Below, piece by piece: positions 51,501 to 63,398 of a DNA stretch of 64,000 nt. The stretch comes from Physella acuta (taxonomy: Eukaryota; Mollusca; Gastropoda; Physidae): assembly GCF_028476545.1 (NCBI RefSeq), contig NW_026731876.1, positions 812,001 to 876,000 on the forward strand, written 5' to 3'. The stretch's first letter is position 1, and each line of letters opens with the position of its first letter. Made by a program: the position numbers and the translations under genes. The notes beneath the pieces were generated by a model. That model did not search any database. It was not told the DNA's origin and worked only from the letters and a program-made list of their open reading frames with translations.

Positions 51501-53870
51501 GACGAGGGGCAGGTGTTAGACAGGGGCTAGACGAGGGGCAGGTGTTAGACAGGGGCTAGACGAGGGGCAGGTGTTAGAGTAGACAGGGGCTAGACGAGGG
51601 GCAGGTGTTAGACAGGGGCTAGACGAGGGGCAGGTGTTAGACAGGGGCTAGACGAGGGGCAGGTGTTAGACAGGGGCTAGACCAGGGGCAGGTGTTAGAC
51701 AGGGGCTAGACGAGGGGCAGGTGTTAGACAGGGGCTAGACGAGGGGCAGGTGTTAGACAGGGGCTAGACGAGGGGCAGGTGTTAGAGTAGACAGGGGTTA
51801 GACGAGGGGCAGGTGTTAGACAGGGGCTAGACCAGGGGCAGGTGTTAGACAGGGGCTAGACGAGGGGCAGGTGTTAGACAGGGGCTAGACGAGGGGCAGG
51901 TGTTAGACAGGGGCTAGACGAGGGGCAGGTGTTAGACAGGGGCTAGACGAGGGCCAGGTGTTAGACAGGGGCTAGACGAGGGGCAGGTGTTAGACTGGGG
52001 CTAGACGAGGGGCAGGTGTTAGACAGGGGCTAGACGAGGGGCAGGTGTTAGACAGGGGCTAGACGAGGGGCAGGTGTTAGAGTAGACAGGGGCTAGACGA
52101 GGGGCAGGTGTTAGACAGGGGCTAGACGAGGGGCAGGTGTTAGACAGGGGCTAGACGAGGGGCAGGTGTTAGAGTAGACAGGGGCTAGACGAGGGGCAGG
52201 TGTTAGACAGGGGCTAGACGAGGGGCAGGTGTTAGAGTAGACAGGGGCTAGACGAGGGGCAGGTGTTAGAGTAGACAGGGGCTAGACGAGGGGCAGGTGT
52301 TAGACAGGGGCTAGACCAGGGGCAGGTGTTAGACAGGGGCTAGACGAGGGGCAGGTGTTAGACAGGGGCTAGACGAGGGGCAGGTGTTAGACAGGGGCTA
52401 GACGAGGGCCAGGTGTTAGACAGGGGCTAGACGAGGGGCAGGTGTTAGACAGGGGCTAGACGAGGGGCAGGTGTTAGACAGGGGCTAGACGAGGGCCAGG
52501 TGTTAGACAGGGGCTAGACGAGGGGCAGGTGTTAGACTGGGGCTAGACGAGGGGCAGGTGTTAGACAGGGGCTAGACGAGGGGCAGGTGTTAGACAGGGG
52601 CTAGACGAGGGGCAGGTGTTAGAGTAGACAGGGGCTAGACGAGGGGCAGGTGTTAGACAGGGGCTAGACGAGGGGCAGGTGTTAGACAGGGGCTAGACGA
52701 GGGGCAGGTGTTAGACAGGGGCTAGACGGGGGGCAGGTGTTAGAGTAGACAGGGGCTAGACGAGGGGCAGGTGTTAGAGTAGACAGGGGCTAGACGAGGG
52801 GCAGGTGTTAGACAGGGGCTAGACGAGGGCCAGGTGTTAGACAGGGGCTAGACGAGGGGCAGGTGTTAGACAGGGGCTAGACGAGGGGCAGGTGTTAGAC
52901 AGGGGCTAGACGAGGGGCAGGTGTTAGAGTAGACAGGGGCTAGACGAGGGGCAGGTGTTAGACAGGGGTTAGACGAGGGGCAGGTGTTAGACAGGGGCAA
53001 GACTAGGGGCAGGTGTTAGACAGGGGCTAGACGAGGGGCAGGTGTTAGACAGGGGTTAGACGAGGGGCAGGTGTTAGACAGGGGCTAGACGAGGGGCAGG
53101 TGTTAGAGTAGACAGGGGCTAGACGAGGGGCAGGTGTTAGACAGGGGCTAGACGAGGGGCAGGTGTTAGAGTAGACAGGGGCTAGACGAGGGGCAGGTGT
53201 TAGACAGGGGCTAGACGAGGGGCAGGTGTTAGAGTAGACAGGGGCTAGACGAGGGGCAGGTGTTAGACAGGGGCTAGACGAGGGGCAGGTGTTAGAGTAG
53301 ACAGGGGCTAGACCAGGGGCAGGTGTTAGACAGGGGCTAGACGAGGGGCAGGTGTTTGAGTAGACAGGGGCTAGACGAGGGGCAGGTGTTAGACAGGGGC
53401 TAGACCAGGGGCAGGTGTTAGACAGGGGCTAGACCAGGGGCAGGTGTTAGACAGGGGCTAGACCAGGGGCAGGTGTTAGACAGGGGCTAGACCAGGGGCA
53501 GGTGTTAGACAGGGGCTAGACGAGGGCCAGGTGTTAGAGTAGACAGGGGCTAGACGAGGGGCAGGTGTTAGAGTAGACAGGGGCTAGACGAGGGGCAGGT
53601 GTTAGAGTAGACAGGGGCTAGACGAGGGGCAGGTGTTAGACAGGGGCTAGACGAGGGGCAGGTGTTAGAGTAGACAGGGGCTAGACGAGGGGCAGGTGTT
53701 AGACAGGGGCTAGACGAGGGGCAGGTGTTAGACAGGGGCTAGACGAGGGGCAGGTGTTAGAGTAGACAGGGGCTAGACGAGGGGCAGGTGTTAGAGTAGA
53801 CAGGGGCTAGACGAGGGGCAGGTGTTAGACAGGGGCTAGACGAGGGGCAGGTGGAGTAGACAGGGGCTAG
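48597..53870. repeat. 5.3-kb 29/34-bp minisatellite next to a TRPC acceptor
   Basis: About 175 copies (estimated from length) of GACGAGGGGCAGGTGTTA plus GACAGGGGCTA. A 34-bp form has GAGTA inserted before GACAGG. CGAGG/CCAGG is the commonest single-base variant. Rare variants recur at fixed spacing (GTTAGAAAGG at about 50418 and 51237; TTAGACTGGGG at about 51991 and 52531), showing blocks of about 820 and 540 bp were duplicated as wholes. The left edge lies 15 bp from the acceptor of exon 48415-48582. Confidence 0.97.
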
Positions 53871-53995
53871 GAGACTGGCTAGTTTAGGCAATAGGAAGTT
53901 ACAAGTTATACATACGTGTGTCGTGTAATTAATAGCATACACATTCAAACAACTTTTCTAGTGAGCAGTGTAATGAGCGTTGTTGCCCATGTTCA
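53871..53995. other. Unique spacer between two arrays
   Basis: Short non-repetitive AT-rich piece. No exon recognised. Confidence 0.5.
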
Positions 53996-54712
53996 AACAA
54001 GTTTGTTCAGAATGATAGTTTTAACATCAGCCAGAGACCCCTATACTAGTTTGTTCAGAATGATAGTTTTAACATCAGCCAGAGACCCCTATACTAGTTT
54101 GTTCAGAATGATAGTTTTAACATCAGCCAGAGACCCCTATACTAGTTTGTTCAGAATGATAGTTTTAACATCAGCCAGAGACCCCTATACTAGTTTGTTC
54201 AGAATGATAGTTTTAACATCAGCCAGAGACCCCTATACTAGTTTGTTCAGAATGATAGTTTTAACATCAGCCAGAGACCCCTATACTAGTTTGTTCAGAA
54301 TGATAGTTTTAACATCAGCCAGAGACCCCTATACTAGTTTGTTCAGAATGATAGTTTTAACATCAGCCAGAGACCCCTATACTAGTTTGTTCAGAATGAT
54401 AGTTTTAACATCAGCCAGAGACCCCTATACTAGTTTGTTCAGAATGATAGTTTTAACATCAGCCAGAGACCCCTATACTAGTTTGTTCAGAATGATAGTT
54501 TTAACATCAGCCAGAGACCCCTATACTAGTTTGTTCAGAATGATAGTTTTAACATCAGCCAGAGACCCCTATACTAGTTTGTTCAGAATGATAGTTTTAA
54601 CATCAGCCAGAGACCCCTATACTAGTTTGTTCAGAATGATAGTTTTAACATCAGCCAGAGACCCCTATACTAGTTTGTTCAGAATGATAGTTTTAACATC
54701 AGCCAGAGACCC
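53996..54712. repeat. 48-bp minisatellite, nearly perfect copies
   Basis: About 15 copies of TAGTTTGTTCAGAATGATAG plus TTTTAACATCAGCCAGAGAC and CCCTATAC, practically identical, so recently expanded or homogenised. The 48-bp unit keeps a plus-strand frame open (TSLFRMIVLTSARDPY). Confidence 0.96.
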
Positions 54713-54985
54713 CCCCCCCCCCTATACCAGTTGGCTCCCACTCACCCTCCCTCCCCACATCGGTTCCCCCCCCCCCCCCACACCCTGCATCACCCCCCAC
54801 GCTGCACCACACCCCCACACCCTGCATCACCCCCGCCCCCCGCACCACACTCTCCACCCTACACCACACCCTGCATCACCCCCCCCCGCACCACACCCCC
54901 CACCCTACACCACCCCCACCCTGCATCATCCCCACACCCCACATCACCCCTCCCCCCACACCCTGCATCCCCCCACTCTGGATGT
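54713..54985. repeat. C-rich degenerate repeat
   Basis: CACCCTGCATCACCCC, CACCACACCCCC and similar words repeat loosely; poly-C runs. Plus-strand frames are proline/histidine-rich by composition only. Confidence 0.8.
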
Positions 54986-55166
54986 TTTTGATTGTAGGCA
55001 ATACTTTCCCCGCAGGCCTAAAAGTGCCGTCATTAATGTCATTAATGTCATTAATGATGTCATTATAAGAGAAATGTTAAGCCCCGCAACTCGTGTCCCG
55101 CCCTTCATACATTGTACAGTTATCGATTAGTGGTAGCCAAAGGAAATTCAGGGTTGGGTTTAGTGA

Positions 55167-56172
55167 TTGTAGGAAAAAAAGTCACAGGAAAAAAAAAACA
55201 CAGGAAAAAAAACACAGAAAAAAAGTCACAGAGGAAAAAAAACACAGAAAAAAAGTCACAGGAAAAAAAGTCACAGGAAAAAAGTCACAAATATATATTT
55301 GCATGATATGTGTTAATACTTTTATGTATTAAATATTTAGAGAGTGCAATTTAACTTAGGATTAATTAAATGTAAGGTAATGTGTGTAGGCTGTATACGC
55401 ATAGGAATTTTTATAATTCATCTAAAAATATGTATTATGAAGTATGTAGATTGTAATTATTTTAAACTTAAGATTAGTAGCATTTAATAGAAGGCTCCAA
55501 AGTCCACGTTTTTCATCGTGTTTTTTTTTTAAATACCAATATTAAATTACCGTGAAATGGTAAGTTCATCTGACTTGCTGCCCTCAACTCATGGCAACAA
55601 TAGTTATGTTTAGTTCAACCACCTTTACTGCCCACATTTATCACGCTCATTACATAACAAAACTTAGGATCAAAAATAGAAAGCCGACAAGGTTCTAAGG
55701 CTGTCATTGACGCATAACGTCAACAACACAAATATGTTCGGACAATGCCTACTGAGGAGAGGCCGACCAGAGAATAGCCTACGGCAAAATGTGCCTAAAT
55801 TTCTTTTATAATTAACTTTTCTACCGCGTATTTAACTAAATACGTAACAAAAGTTGAATTTGTTGTGTTAATTATATTAGAGTATTTTTTACTTACAATT
55901 GTTATAAATCATAATGCTTTTAACGTCTATAAATAATTTATGCTATAAAAAAATACAACCCACAACAATAAACATACAAAATTTTACAATTCTCAACAAA
56001 TTAATAAAAATATTTCTAAAAAGATGTTTGTGACTTTTTTTCTGTGACTTTATTTCTGTGACTTTTTTTCCGATAAAAAATTTCCACTGTAACTTTTTTT
56101 CTGTGACTTTTTTCCTAGCAAAAACTGTGACTTTTTTTCTGTTTTTTTTTCCTGTGACTTTTTTTCCGTTCA
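55167..56172. mobile_element. 1-kb element with arrayed inverted ends (GAAAAAAAGTCACA)
   Basis: The left end (55167-55290) is seven to eight copies of GGAAAAAAAGTCACA. The right end (56020-56172) is about eight copies of TGTGACTTTTTTTC, its reverse complement. The core is unique apart from the truncated copy at 5834-6265. So the inverted termini are themselves tandem arrays. No transposase seen; class unknown. Confidence 0.8.
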
Positions 56173-56750
56173 CCGGGTTTAGTTAGGGTTAGCTCGCTAG
56201 TATATAAAAATATCTATAAAATTACATACACGTATTGTATACACTTTTTATTTTTCTATTCACTTTTGAGCGAATTTCATTTACAAGTATAAGATCTTAC
56301 AAGCTGGCTGCTTTCGACCTGTAAGAGCCATTTCAGGTTAACGGAAATGATATTGTGAACACAAAAACTTGAGTACCATTTCAGCAAGGTCGATGAAATT
56401 TTAGATGTAAATATTGGCTCCTGTAAGTAAACGCGATTTCCGTTGTCCGGTAGTGGCACTTGACTCTATTCACAATTTCTCAAAAACTTTCAGCTTTTGA
56501 TAATTTTATCTCATATTCTCATCAAGCAAATTGGAAGAAGTTTACGGCTATGTGTGATATCTCAAAAACAAACAAACAAACAAGCGGTTTTGTTACAAAC
56601 TTCTAAAGACCAATTGAACTGGAATTGCCATTTAGTTATATAAAAATGTACAAGAATATTAAAGGGAACTCACTCACGTTTTATCAACAACATCTCGTTC
56701 ATGAGTTTACAGAAATTTTCTGTCAAGGGGCTTTGATGTGAACTAGGACG
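56173..56750. other. Spacer, no gene seen
   Basis: AT-rich. AAAAACAAACAAACAAACAAG near 56565 resembles tails of dispersed repeats (compare 61240). No recognisable exon. Confidence 0.5.
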
Positions 56751-56754
56751 TCTT

Positions 56755-56960
56755 GAATGAACATTATCTTAACAAGAAAGTCTGCTCTGAACATTATCTG
56801 AACAAGAAAGTCTGCTCTGAACATTATCTGAACAAGAAAGTCTGCTCTGAACAAGAAAGTCTGCTCTGAACATTATCTGAACAAGAAAGTCTGCTCTGAA
56901 CATTATCTGAACAAGAAAGAAGTCTGCTCTGAACAAGAAAGTCTGCTCTGAAAATTATCT
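56755..56960. repeat. 30-bp tandem array beside a MITE end
   Basis: About seven copies of CTGAACATTATCTGAACAAG plus AAAGTCTGCT with deletions. It runs into AAAAAAGTCTGAAAGAAACAC (56968-56989), a right end of the hAT-like MITE. The array motif AAGAAAGTCTG resembles that end and may derive from it. Confidence 0.85.
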
Positions 56961-57059
56961 GAATAAGAAAAAAAGTCTGAAAGAAACACTTGGCCTAGTA
57001 TGACCAATCAGTGCCGGACACCCAAAGAGAGAGTTATGTGGAAGTTTCTATAAATAGCA

Positions 57060-57478
57060 ACATAACCAGGAATTTTTCCAGCCATTGAATGGTAAGTGTT
57101 CCTAACCCCCCCCCCCCCCCGGCAAGCCCATGGGTTCAGGGTGTTGCCCCCACCCCAGCAAGCTGTGGGTCGACCTGCCCCGTGTCACCGTGACCCACAT
57201 GGTGCACGATGTGATGACGTGCTGGCATAGAGGACTTAACGTACCATACATCGAGACGACCTCACCCCAGCACCCAGCTGATGATTCCCTCCCCCCCCCC
57301 ACAGCTTATTGAACTGTAAGACACGAGCTAGCCTTTTGAATGTATCTCCACAGCCCGCCAACTCTGCATACCAGGCCAGAATTATTGGGGATCCATCACA
57401 GCCAGGAGTTGCCGATCATTTCTGTGATAGACTGGCATATCTTTTTGTCCAGGCCTAGCCATGCCAGTCAAAGCCAGT
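57060..57478. other. GC-richer island, possibly coding but unassigned
   Basis: Unlike its surroundings this piece is non-repetitive and CpG-containing. It is open over 150-190 bp in more than one frame on both strands (plus strand: KLWVDLPRVTVTHMVHDVMT, a strong CCCCACCCCAG acceptor before it; minus strand also open). I cannot match it to TRPC ankyrin repeats or another family. It could hold one missing exon or be chance. Confidence 0.3.
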
Positions 57479-57835
57479 CTCACACACACAATGTGTGTAA
57501 ATAACGATCACACACAAAATGTGTGTAAATAATGCCACGATCGTCTCACACACACAATGTGTGTAAATAATACTCACACGCAAAATGTATGTAAATAATG
57601 CTCACACACAATGTGTGTAAATAATGCTCACACGCAAAATGTGTGTAAATAATACTCCCACACAAAATGGGTGTGAATAAAGCTCACACACAAAATGTGT
57701 AAATAATATTCCCACACAAAATGTGCGTAAATAATATTCCCACACAAAATGTGTGTAAATAATGCTCACACACAAAATGTGTGTAAATAATACTCCCACA
57801 CAAAATGGGTGTAAATAATGCCATGATCTTATACC
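57478..57835. repeat. ~28-bp array with CACACAC/GTGTGTG palindromes
   Basis: About twelve copies of CTCACACACAAAATGTGTGT plus AAATAATG. CACACA-AAATGTGTGTG is self-complementary, so each unit can form a small hairpin. Confidence 0.92.
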
Positions 57836-57984
57836 ACAAAAAATAAATAAATGTGCAATCACGTTTCTCCTCCAATGATTAAATATCCCGATCTATGTGG
57901 CTGTAGACACGCCCCTAGGTCGTACACACTGACGGGTCTCTTTAGGTCGGCATCATGTGGAACATTGGTCAACTTGGATACGAT

Positions 57985-58090
57985 GCGGCACCCAAGTTAA
58001 GACGAGGCACCCACATTTAGATGGGGCACCCACATTTAGATTGGGCACCCACAAGTGGGATAAGATGGGGCACCCACATTTAGATGGGGC
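57985..58090. repeat. Short repeat GGGGCACCCACATTTAGAT
   Basis: GGGCACCCACATTTAGAT and variants recur four or five times. Confidence 0.8.
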
Positions 58091-58260
58091 CCCATACCCA
58101 GACGGACGACCCTGAGAGCGGGTACCGCCAGACGATAGTGCGGGTTACAAATGTGCGGTGGAATCAATTCCATGCAGACGACACTAATGACAAAAGCTTG
58201 GCCAGCACCATGTCGGATCCTCCAGCCTTGTAAATGAAACGGTTGGACACGCCGGCAACT
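58091..58260. other. Second non-repetitive, coding-like island, unassigned
   Basis: A plus-strand frame of about 45 codons (TDDPESGYRQTIVRVTNVRW, FHADDTNDKSLASTMSDPPA) follows CATACCCAG and ends at CCTTGTAAAT, which could be a donor. The minus strand has a longer frame (58036-58263). No family recognised. Flanking sequence is all minisatellite. Confidence 0.3.
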
Positions 58261-58529
58261 CAAAAATATAGGGGGAGTAGGGTGGGGTTTGGGTAGGAGG
58301 GTGTGGGATACGAGAGGGTGGGGTAGGGGTGGGGTACGAAACGCTGAAAAAAACCCCCATCAATAGGAGAGAAAACCCTCGCGCCAGGGGAGATAAATCT
58401 GTATGTAAAGTTTAATTGGAAGAATCCAACGAGGGGAGGTAAAAAATGTTTCTGTCGAGTCCGGGACGTCCGAGTGGACCAAGTCCGAGGCGAACGGTCT
58501 AGGGGACATCTAGTGTACACACATCGAGT

Positions 58530-60345
58530 CATGTGTACAAAACAATGAACCAATCCTGACATGTGTACAAAACAATGAACCAATCCTGACTCGTGTACAA
58601 AACAATGAACCAATCCTGACATGTGTACAAAACAATCAACCAATCCTGACATGTGTACAAAACAATGAACCAATCCTGACTCGTGTACAAAACAATGAAC
58701 CAATCCTGACATGTGTACAAAACAATCAACCAATCCTGACATGTGTACAAAACAATGAACCAATCCTGACTCGTGTACAAAACAATGAACCAATCCTGAC
58801 ATGTGTACAAAACAATGAACCAATCCTGACTCGTGTAAAAACAATGAACCAATCCTGACATGTGTACAAAACAATGAACCAATCCTGACTCGTGTACAAA
58901 ACAATGAACCAATCCTGACATGTGTACAAAACAATCAACCAATCTGACATGTGTACAAAACAATGAACCAATCCTGACGGAGAACAAACAATGAACCAAT
59001 CCTGACATGTGTACAAAACGATGAACCAATCCTGACATGTGTACAAAACAATGAACCAATCCTGACATGTGTACAAAACAATGAACCAATCCTGACATGT
59101 GTACAAAACAATGAACCAATCCTGACTCGTGTACAAAACAATGAACCAATCCTGACATGTGTACAAAACAATGAACCAGTCCTGACTCGTGTAAAAACAA
59201 TGAACCAATCCTGACATGTGTACAAAAAAATGAACCAATCCTGACATGTGTACAAAACAATGAACCAATCCTGACTCGTGTACAAAACAATGAACCAATC
59301 CTGACATGTGTACAAAACAATCAACCAATCCTGACATGTGTACAAAACAATGAACCAATCCTGACATGTGTACAAAACAATGAACCAATCCTGACATGTG
59401 TACAAAACAATGAACCAATCCTGACATGTGTACAAAACAATGAACCAGTCCTGACTCGTGTAAAAACAATGAACCAATCCTGACATGTGTACAAAACAAT
59501 GAACCAATCCTGACATGTGTACAAAAAAATGAACCAATCCTGACATGTGTACAAAACAATGAACCAATCCTGACGGAGAACAAACAATGAACCAATCCTG
59601 ACATGTGTACAAAACAATGAACCAATCCTGACATGTGTACAAAACGATGAACCAATCCTGACATGTGTACAAAACAATCAACCAATCCTGACATGTGTAC
59701 AAAACAATGAACCAATCCTGACATGTGTACAAAACGATGAACCAATCCTGACATGTGTATAAAACGATGAACCAATCCTGACATGTGTATAAAACGATGA
59801 ACCAATCCTGACATGTGTACAAAACGATGAACCAATCCTGACATGTGTACAAAACGATGAACCAATCCTGACATGTGTACAAAACGATGAACCAATCCTG
59901 ACATGTGTACAAAACGATGAACCAATCTTGACATGTGTACAAACAATGAACCAATCCTGACATGTGTACAAAACAATGAACCAATCCTGACATGTGTACA
60001 AACAATGAACCAATCCTGACATGTGTACAAAACAATGAACCAATCTTGACATGTGTACAAACAATAAACCAATCCTGACATGTGTACAAAACGATGAACC
60101 AATCCTGACATGTGTACAAAACAATGAACCAATCCTGACATGTGTACAAAACGATGAACCAATCTTGACATGTGTACAAACAATAAACCAATCCTGACAT
60201 GTGTACAAACAATGAACCAATCCTGACATGTGTACAAAACAATGAACCAATCCTGACATGTGTACAAACAATGAACCAATCCTGACATGTGTACAAAACA
60301 ATGAACCAATCTTGACATGTGTACAAACAATAAACCAATCCAGAC
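58530..60345. repeat. 30-bp minisatellite, ~60 copies
   Basis: Unit AACCAATCCTGACATGTGTA plus CAAAACAATG, with variants CTCGTG, ACGATG and a rare GACGGAGAACAAACAATG at about 58977 and 59574 (about 597 bp apart, i.e. block duplication). The unit is ten codons long, so several minus-strand frames of up to 553 codons stay open (CQDWFIVLYT repeated). They are not genes. Confidence 0.97.
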
Positions 60346-60389
60346 GTAGAACATGAACATAGATGCCAATAGGATGAGCTCTTTCATTC

Positions 60390-60522
60390 AGTGTGTGCGT
60401 GTACATCAGTGTGTGTGTGTATGTGTGTGTGTGAGTGTGTGCACGTGCACACGCGAGGGTGTCTGAGTGCACGTGTGTGTATGTGTGTGTGTGCACGTGT
60501 GTGTGTACGTGAGTGTGTGAGA
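60390..60522. repeat. GT-rich microsatellite
   Basis: GTGTGTGTGT stretches broken by GCACGTG and GAGTGTG. Simple repeat. Confidence 0.9.
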
Positions 60523-60886
<364 letters not shown>

Positions 60887-61144
60887 CTGTCTTTTTGCAT
60901 GGGTGCTTTTTATTCATTACTACAACTTTCATCCAACTGCCAACAAATCAAAATTGAAAAATAATTATCATTAAAAATTAAAAAAAAACCCACGTTTTCT
61001 GGTTGAACTAATAAGGAGGGAAAGTACCGAACCTTGTTTTTATCAAATTACAATTACTAGGTTATGTCCCTTTTTTGTACAAATCAATTGGAGTCTAAAA
61101 TGATCAATAAAGTTTTTCCATTGATCAATTTAGTACTAATAATA

Positions 61145-61290
61145 ATTGAATATTGTATTGTCATCGGAAGCAAAGCTTCCCTGAAAATTTCAGCACGCTA
61201 GCTAACTGGGAAGTGCCTGAAATTTCGATCGCAAGATTTGATGGAAAGACAAACAAACAGACGCGAAAGCAAGTTAAAGAAAACGTGGGA
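61145..61290. repeat. Interspersed repeat, second copy
   Basis: TTGTATTGTCATCGGAAGC, AAATTTCAGCACGC, GAAATTTCGATCG and AGACAAACAAACAGACG; partner of 42905-43070. Confidence 0.5.
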
Positions 61291-61579
61291 AAAAGAGCGG
61301 CTCCCCAGCAGGGTACGATTGGGCGCCTGTGAGAAATGTGGCGTCTAATTTCGTTTTAAAGAGTACCATACACAATGGATACGATGGGCTATGCTATTAT
61401 AATCGTTGAGTAAATTGAATAAGGCGCTTACATTAGTTTTAAAGAGCGCCCTACAATAGTGACACGGTGGTCTACAACATTCTATGATTAAACCGAACCA
61501 GGGAACTACAGGGTCCCTTGCGGTAGGGTGACAGGTGGCTCACGAGAGGGCCCCGCGATGCTCTGACAACTGAAGATTT

Positions 61580-61945
61580 TTTGAGAAACTGGAAATACCA
61601 GTTCTTGACTAGCAGCAGTATCAAGGCATACATGAGAGTAATGTTCGAACGTAGAAGCATAAGTGAGAACAAGAGTTCGAAAGTAGAAGCATGAAAAAAG
61701 AAGAGAAATGTTTGAAACCATTCAAACAAATTGGATAAAAAATTCGAAATTAGATCACCAAGTAGGGGAAAATGTCCAAAGTAGAGGCATAGAATAAAAG
61801 TAGTTGTATGAAACAGGCTAGAAATGTCTAAAGTAGAGGACTGAAAGAGGCGTATCATGGTCTAAAGACTGGGCAACGAATAGGAAGTGTCGATAGTAGA
61901 AACTTGAAATAGAAAAGTTCGAAACTAGAGTTATGATACACGAAA
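61580..61945. repeat. Degenerate ~40-bp repeat region
   Basis: GAAAGTAGAAGCAT-like and GTCTAAAGTAGAGG-like words recur about eight times (AACGTAGAAGCATAAGTGAG, CGAAAGTAGAAGCATG, AAAGTAGAGGCATAG, ATAGTAGAAACTTG). An old, decayed tandem array. Confidence 0.65.
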
Positions 61946-62397
61946 GTTGAAGCGTCAAGTAAGGTTGTAGATGGCGGAGCTAGAGTTGATTGATATGAAC
62001 ATCGTATCGAGAAATGAACATTTACATCCCTTGATCACGCGCGTCTATGAATAGAACGTGTCACGTGAGACGTAATTGCAGATCTGACTGGGTGCACAGG
62101 TGCATTATGGGGGACGATGCATCACGATAAAAGCATGTCAGGATGAGTTCCGGGATTGTTAGGTCCCTGGGGTCGGGGGGTCGAGGGGGCTCAGGGGTAA
62201 AGGTCAGTGGCTGGGGTGGAAGGTTACGGGACCGATGCGAATAGCCCCTGGGTCGTACAGCTGGGTGTGGGTGTTGTGGGTAAGTGTGGGTGGGGTGGGG
62301 TGTATGCGTAACAGCGGCAAAATATTTAGAATGCCTCGATTGACTTTAGTCATCAGAACAAGTTCAAGGCTAACGATCCTCAACAAATCAAAACGAG
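61946..62397. other. Non-repetitive, CpG-containing spacer; no gene assigned
   Basis: Contains G-rich GGGGTCGGGGGGTCGAGG and GTGGGTGGGGTGGGG tracts. Open frames are short. It could include upstream exon or promoter sequence of the minus-strand TRPC gene, but nothing specific is visible. Confidence 0.4.
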
Positions 62398-63398
62398 ACA
62401 ACAAAAGTACTCAACACACAAACAATACAAAACCACATCACAAAACCCAAAGAAAACAACAACACAAAAACAATACAAAACCACATCACAAAACCCAAAC
62501 AACACAACACACAAACAACACAAAACCACATCACAAAACCCAAACAACACAACACACAAACAATACAAAACCACATCACAAAACCCAAACAACACAACAC
62601 ACAAACAATACAAAACCACATCACAAAACCCAAACAACACAACACACAAACAATACAAAACCACATCACAAAACCCAAACAACACAACACACAAACAATA
62701 TAAAACTACATCACAAAACCCAAACAACACAACACACAAACAATACAAAACCACATCACAAAACCCAAACAACACAACACAAAAACAATACAAAACCACA
62801 TCACAAAACCCAAACAACACAACACACAAACAATACAAAACCACATCACAAAACCCAAACAACACAACACACAAACAATACAAAACCACATCACAAAACC
62901 CAAACAACACAACACACAAACAATACAAAACCACATCACAAAACCCAAACAACACAACACACAAATAATACAAAACTACATCACATAACCCAAACAACAC
63001 AACACACAAACAATACAAAACCACATCACAAAACCCAAACAACACAACACACAAACAATACAAAACTACATCACAAAACCCAAACAACACAACACACAAA
63101 CAATACAAAACTACATCACAAAACCCAAACAACACAACACACAAACAATACAAAACCACATCACAAAACCCAAACAACACAACACACAAACAATACAAAA
63201 CCACATCACAAAACCCAAACAACACAACACACAAACAATACAAAACCACATCACAAAACCCAAACAACACAACACACAAACAATACAAAACCACATCACA
63301 AAACCCAAACAACACAACACACAAACAATACAAAACTACATCACAAAACCCAAACAACACAACACACAAACAATGCAAAACCACATCACAAAACATAA
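62398..63398. repeat. 45-bp minisatellite, ~22 copies
   Basis: Unit ACAACACAACACACAAACAA plus TACAAAACCACATCACAAAA and CCCAA. 45 bp is 15 codons, so both strands show long open frames (TQTTQHTNNTKPHHK and its reverse, a false membrane-like protein). Purely A/C on one strand. Confidence 0.97.

Noticed and set aside
48597-53870. CRISPR-like regular array
   Set aside because: Units are directly adjoining with no variable spacers, in an animal intron; it is a minisatellite.
53916-55130. 404-codon plus-strand frame
   Set aside because: A 48-bp perfect repeat followed by C-rich degenerate DNA; no recognisable protein features outside the repeats.
56277-56459. 60-codon minus-strand frame (MPLPDNGNRVYLQ...)
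   Set aside because: No splice context, no family match; likely part of dispersed non-coding repeat.
58726-60387. 553-codon minus-strand open frame (CQDWFIVLYT / MSGLVHCFVH repeats)
   Set aside because: It spans a 30-bp minisatellite; a unit divisible by three keeps several frames open at once. No unique domain, no splice context.
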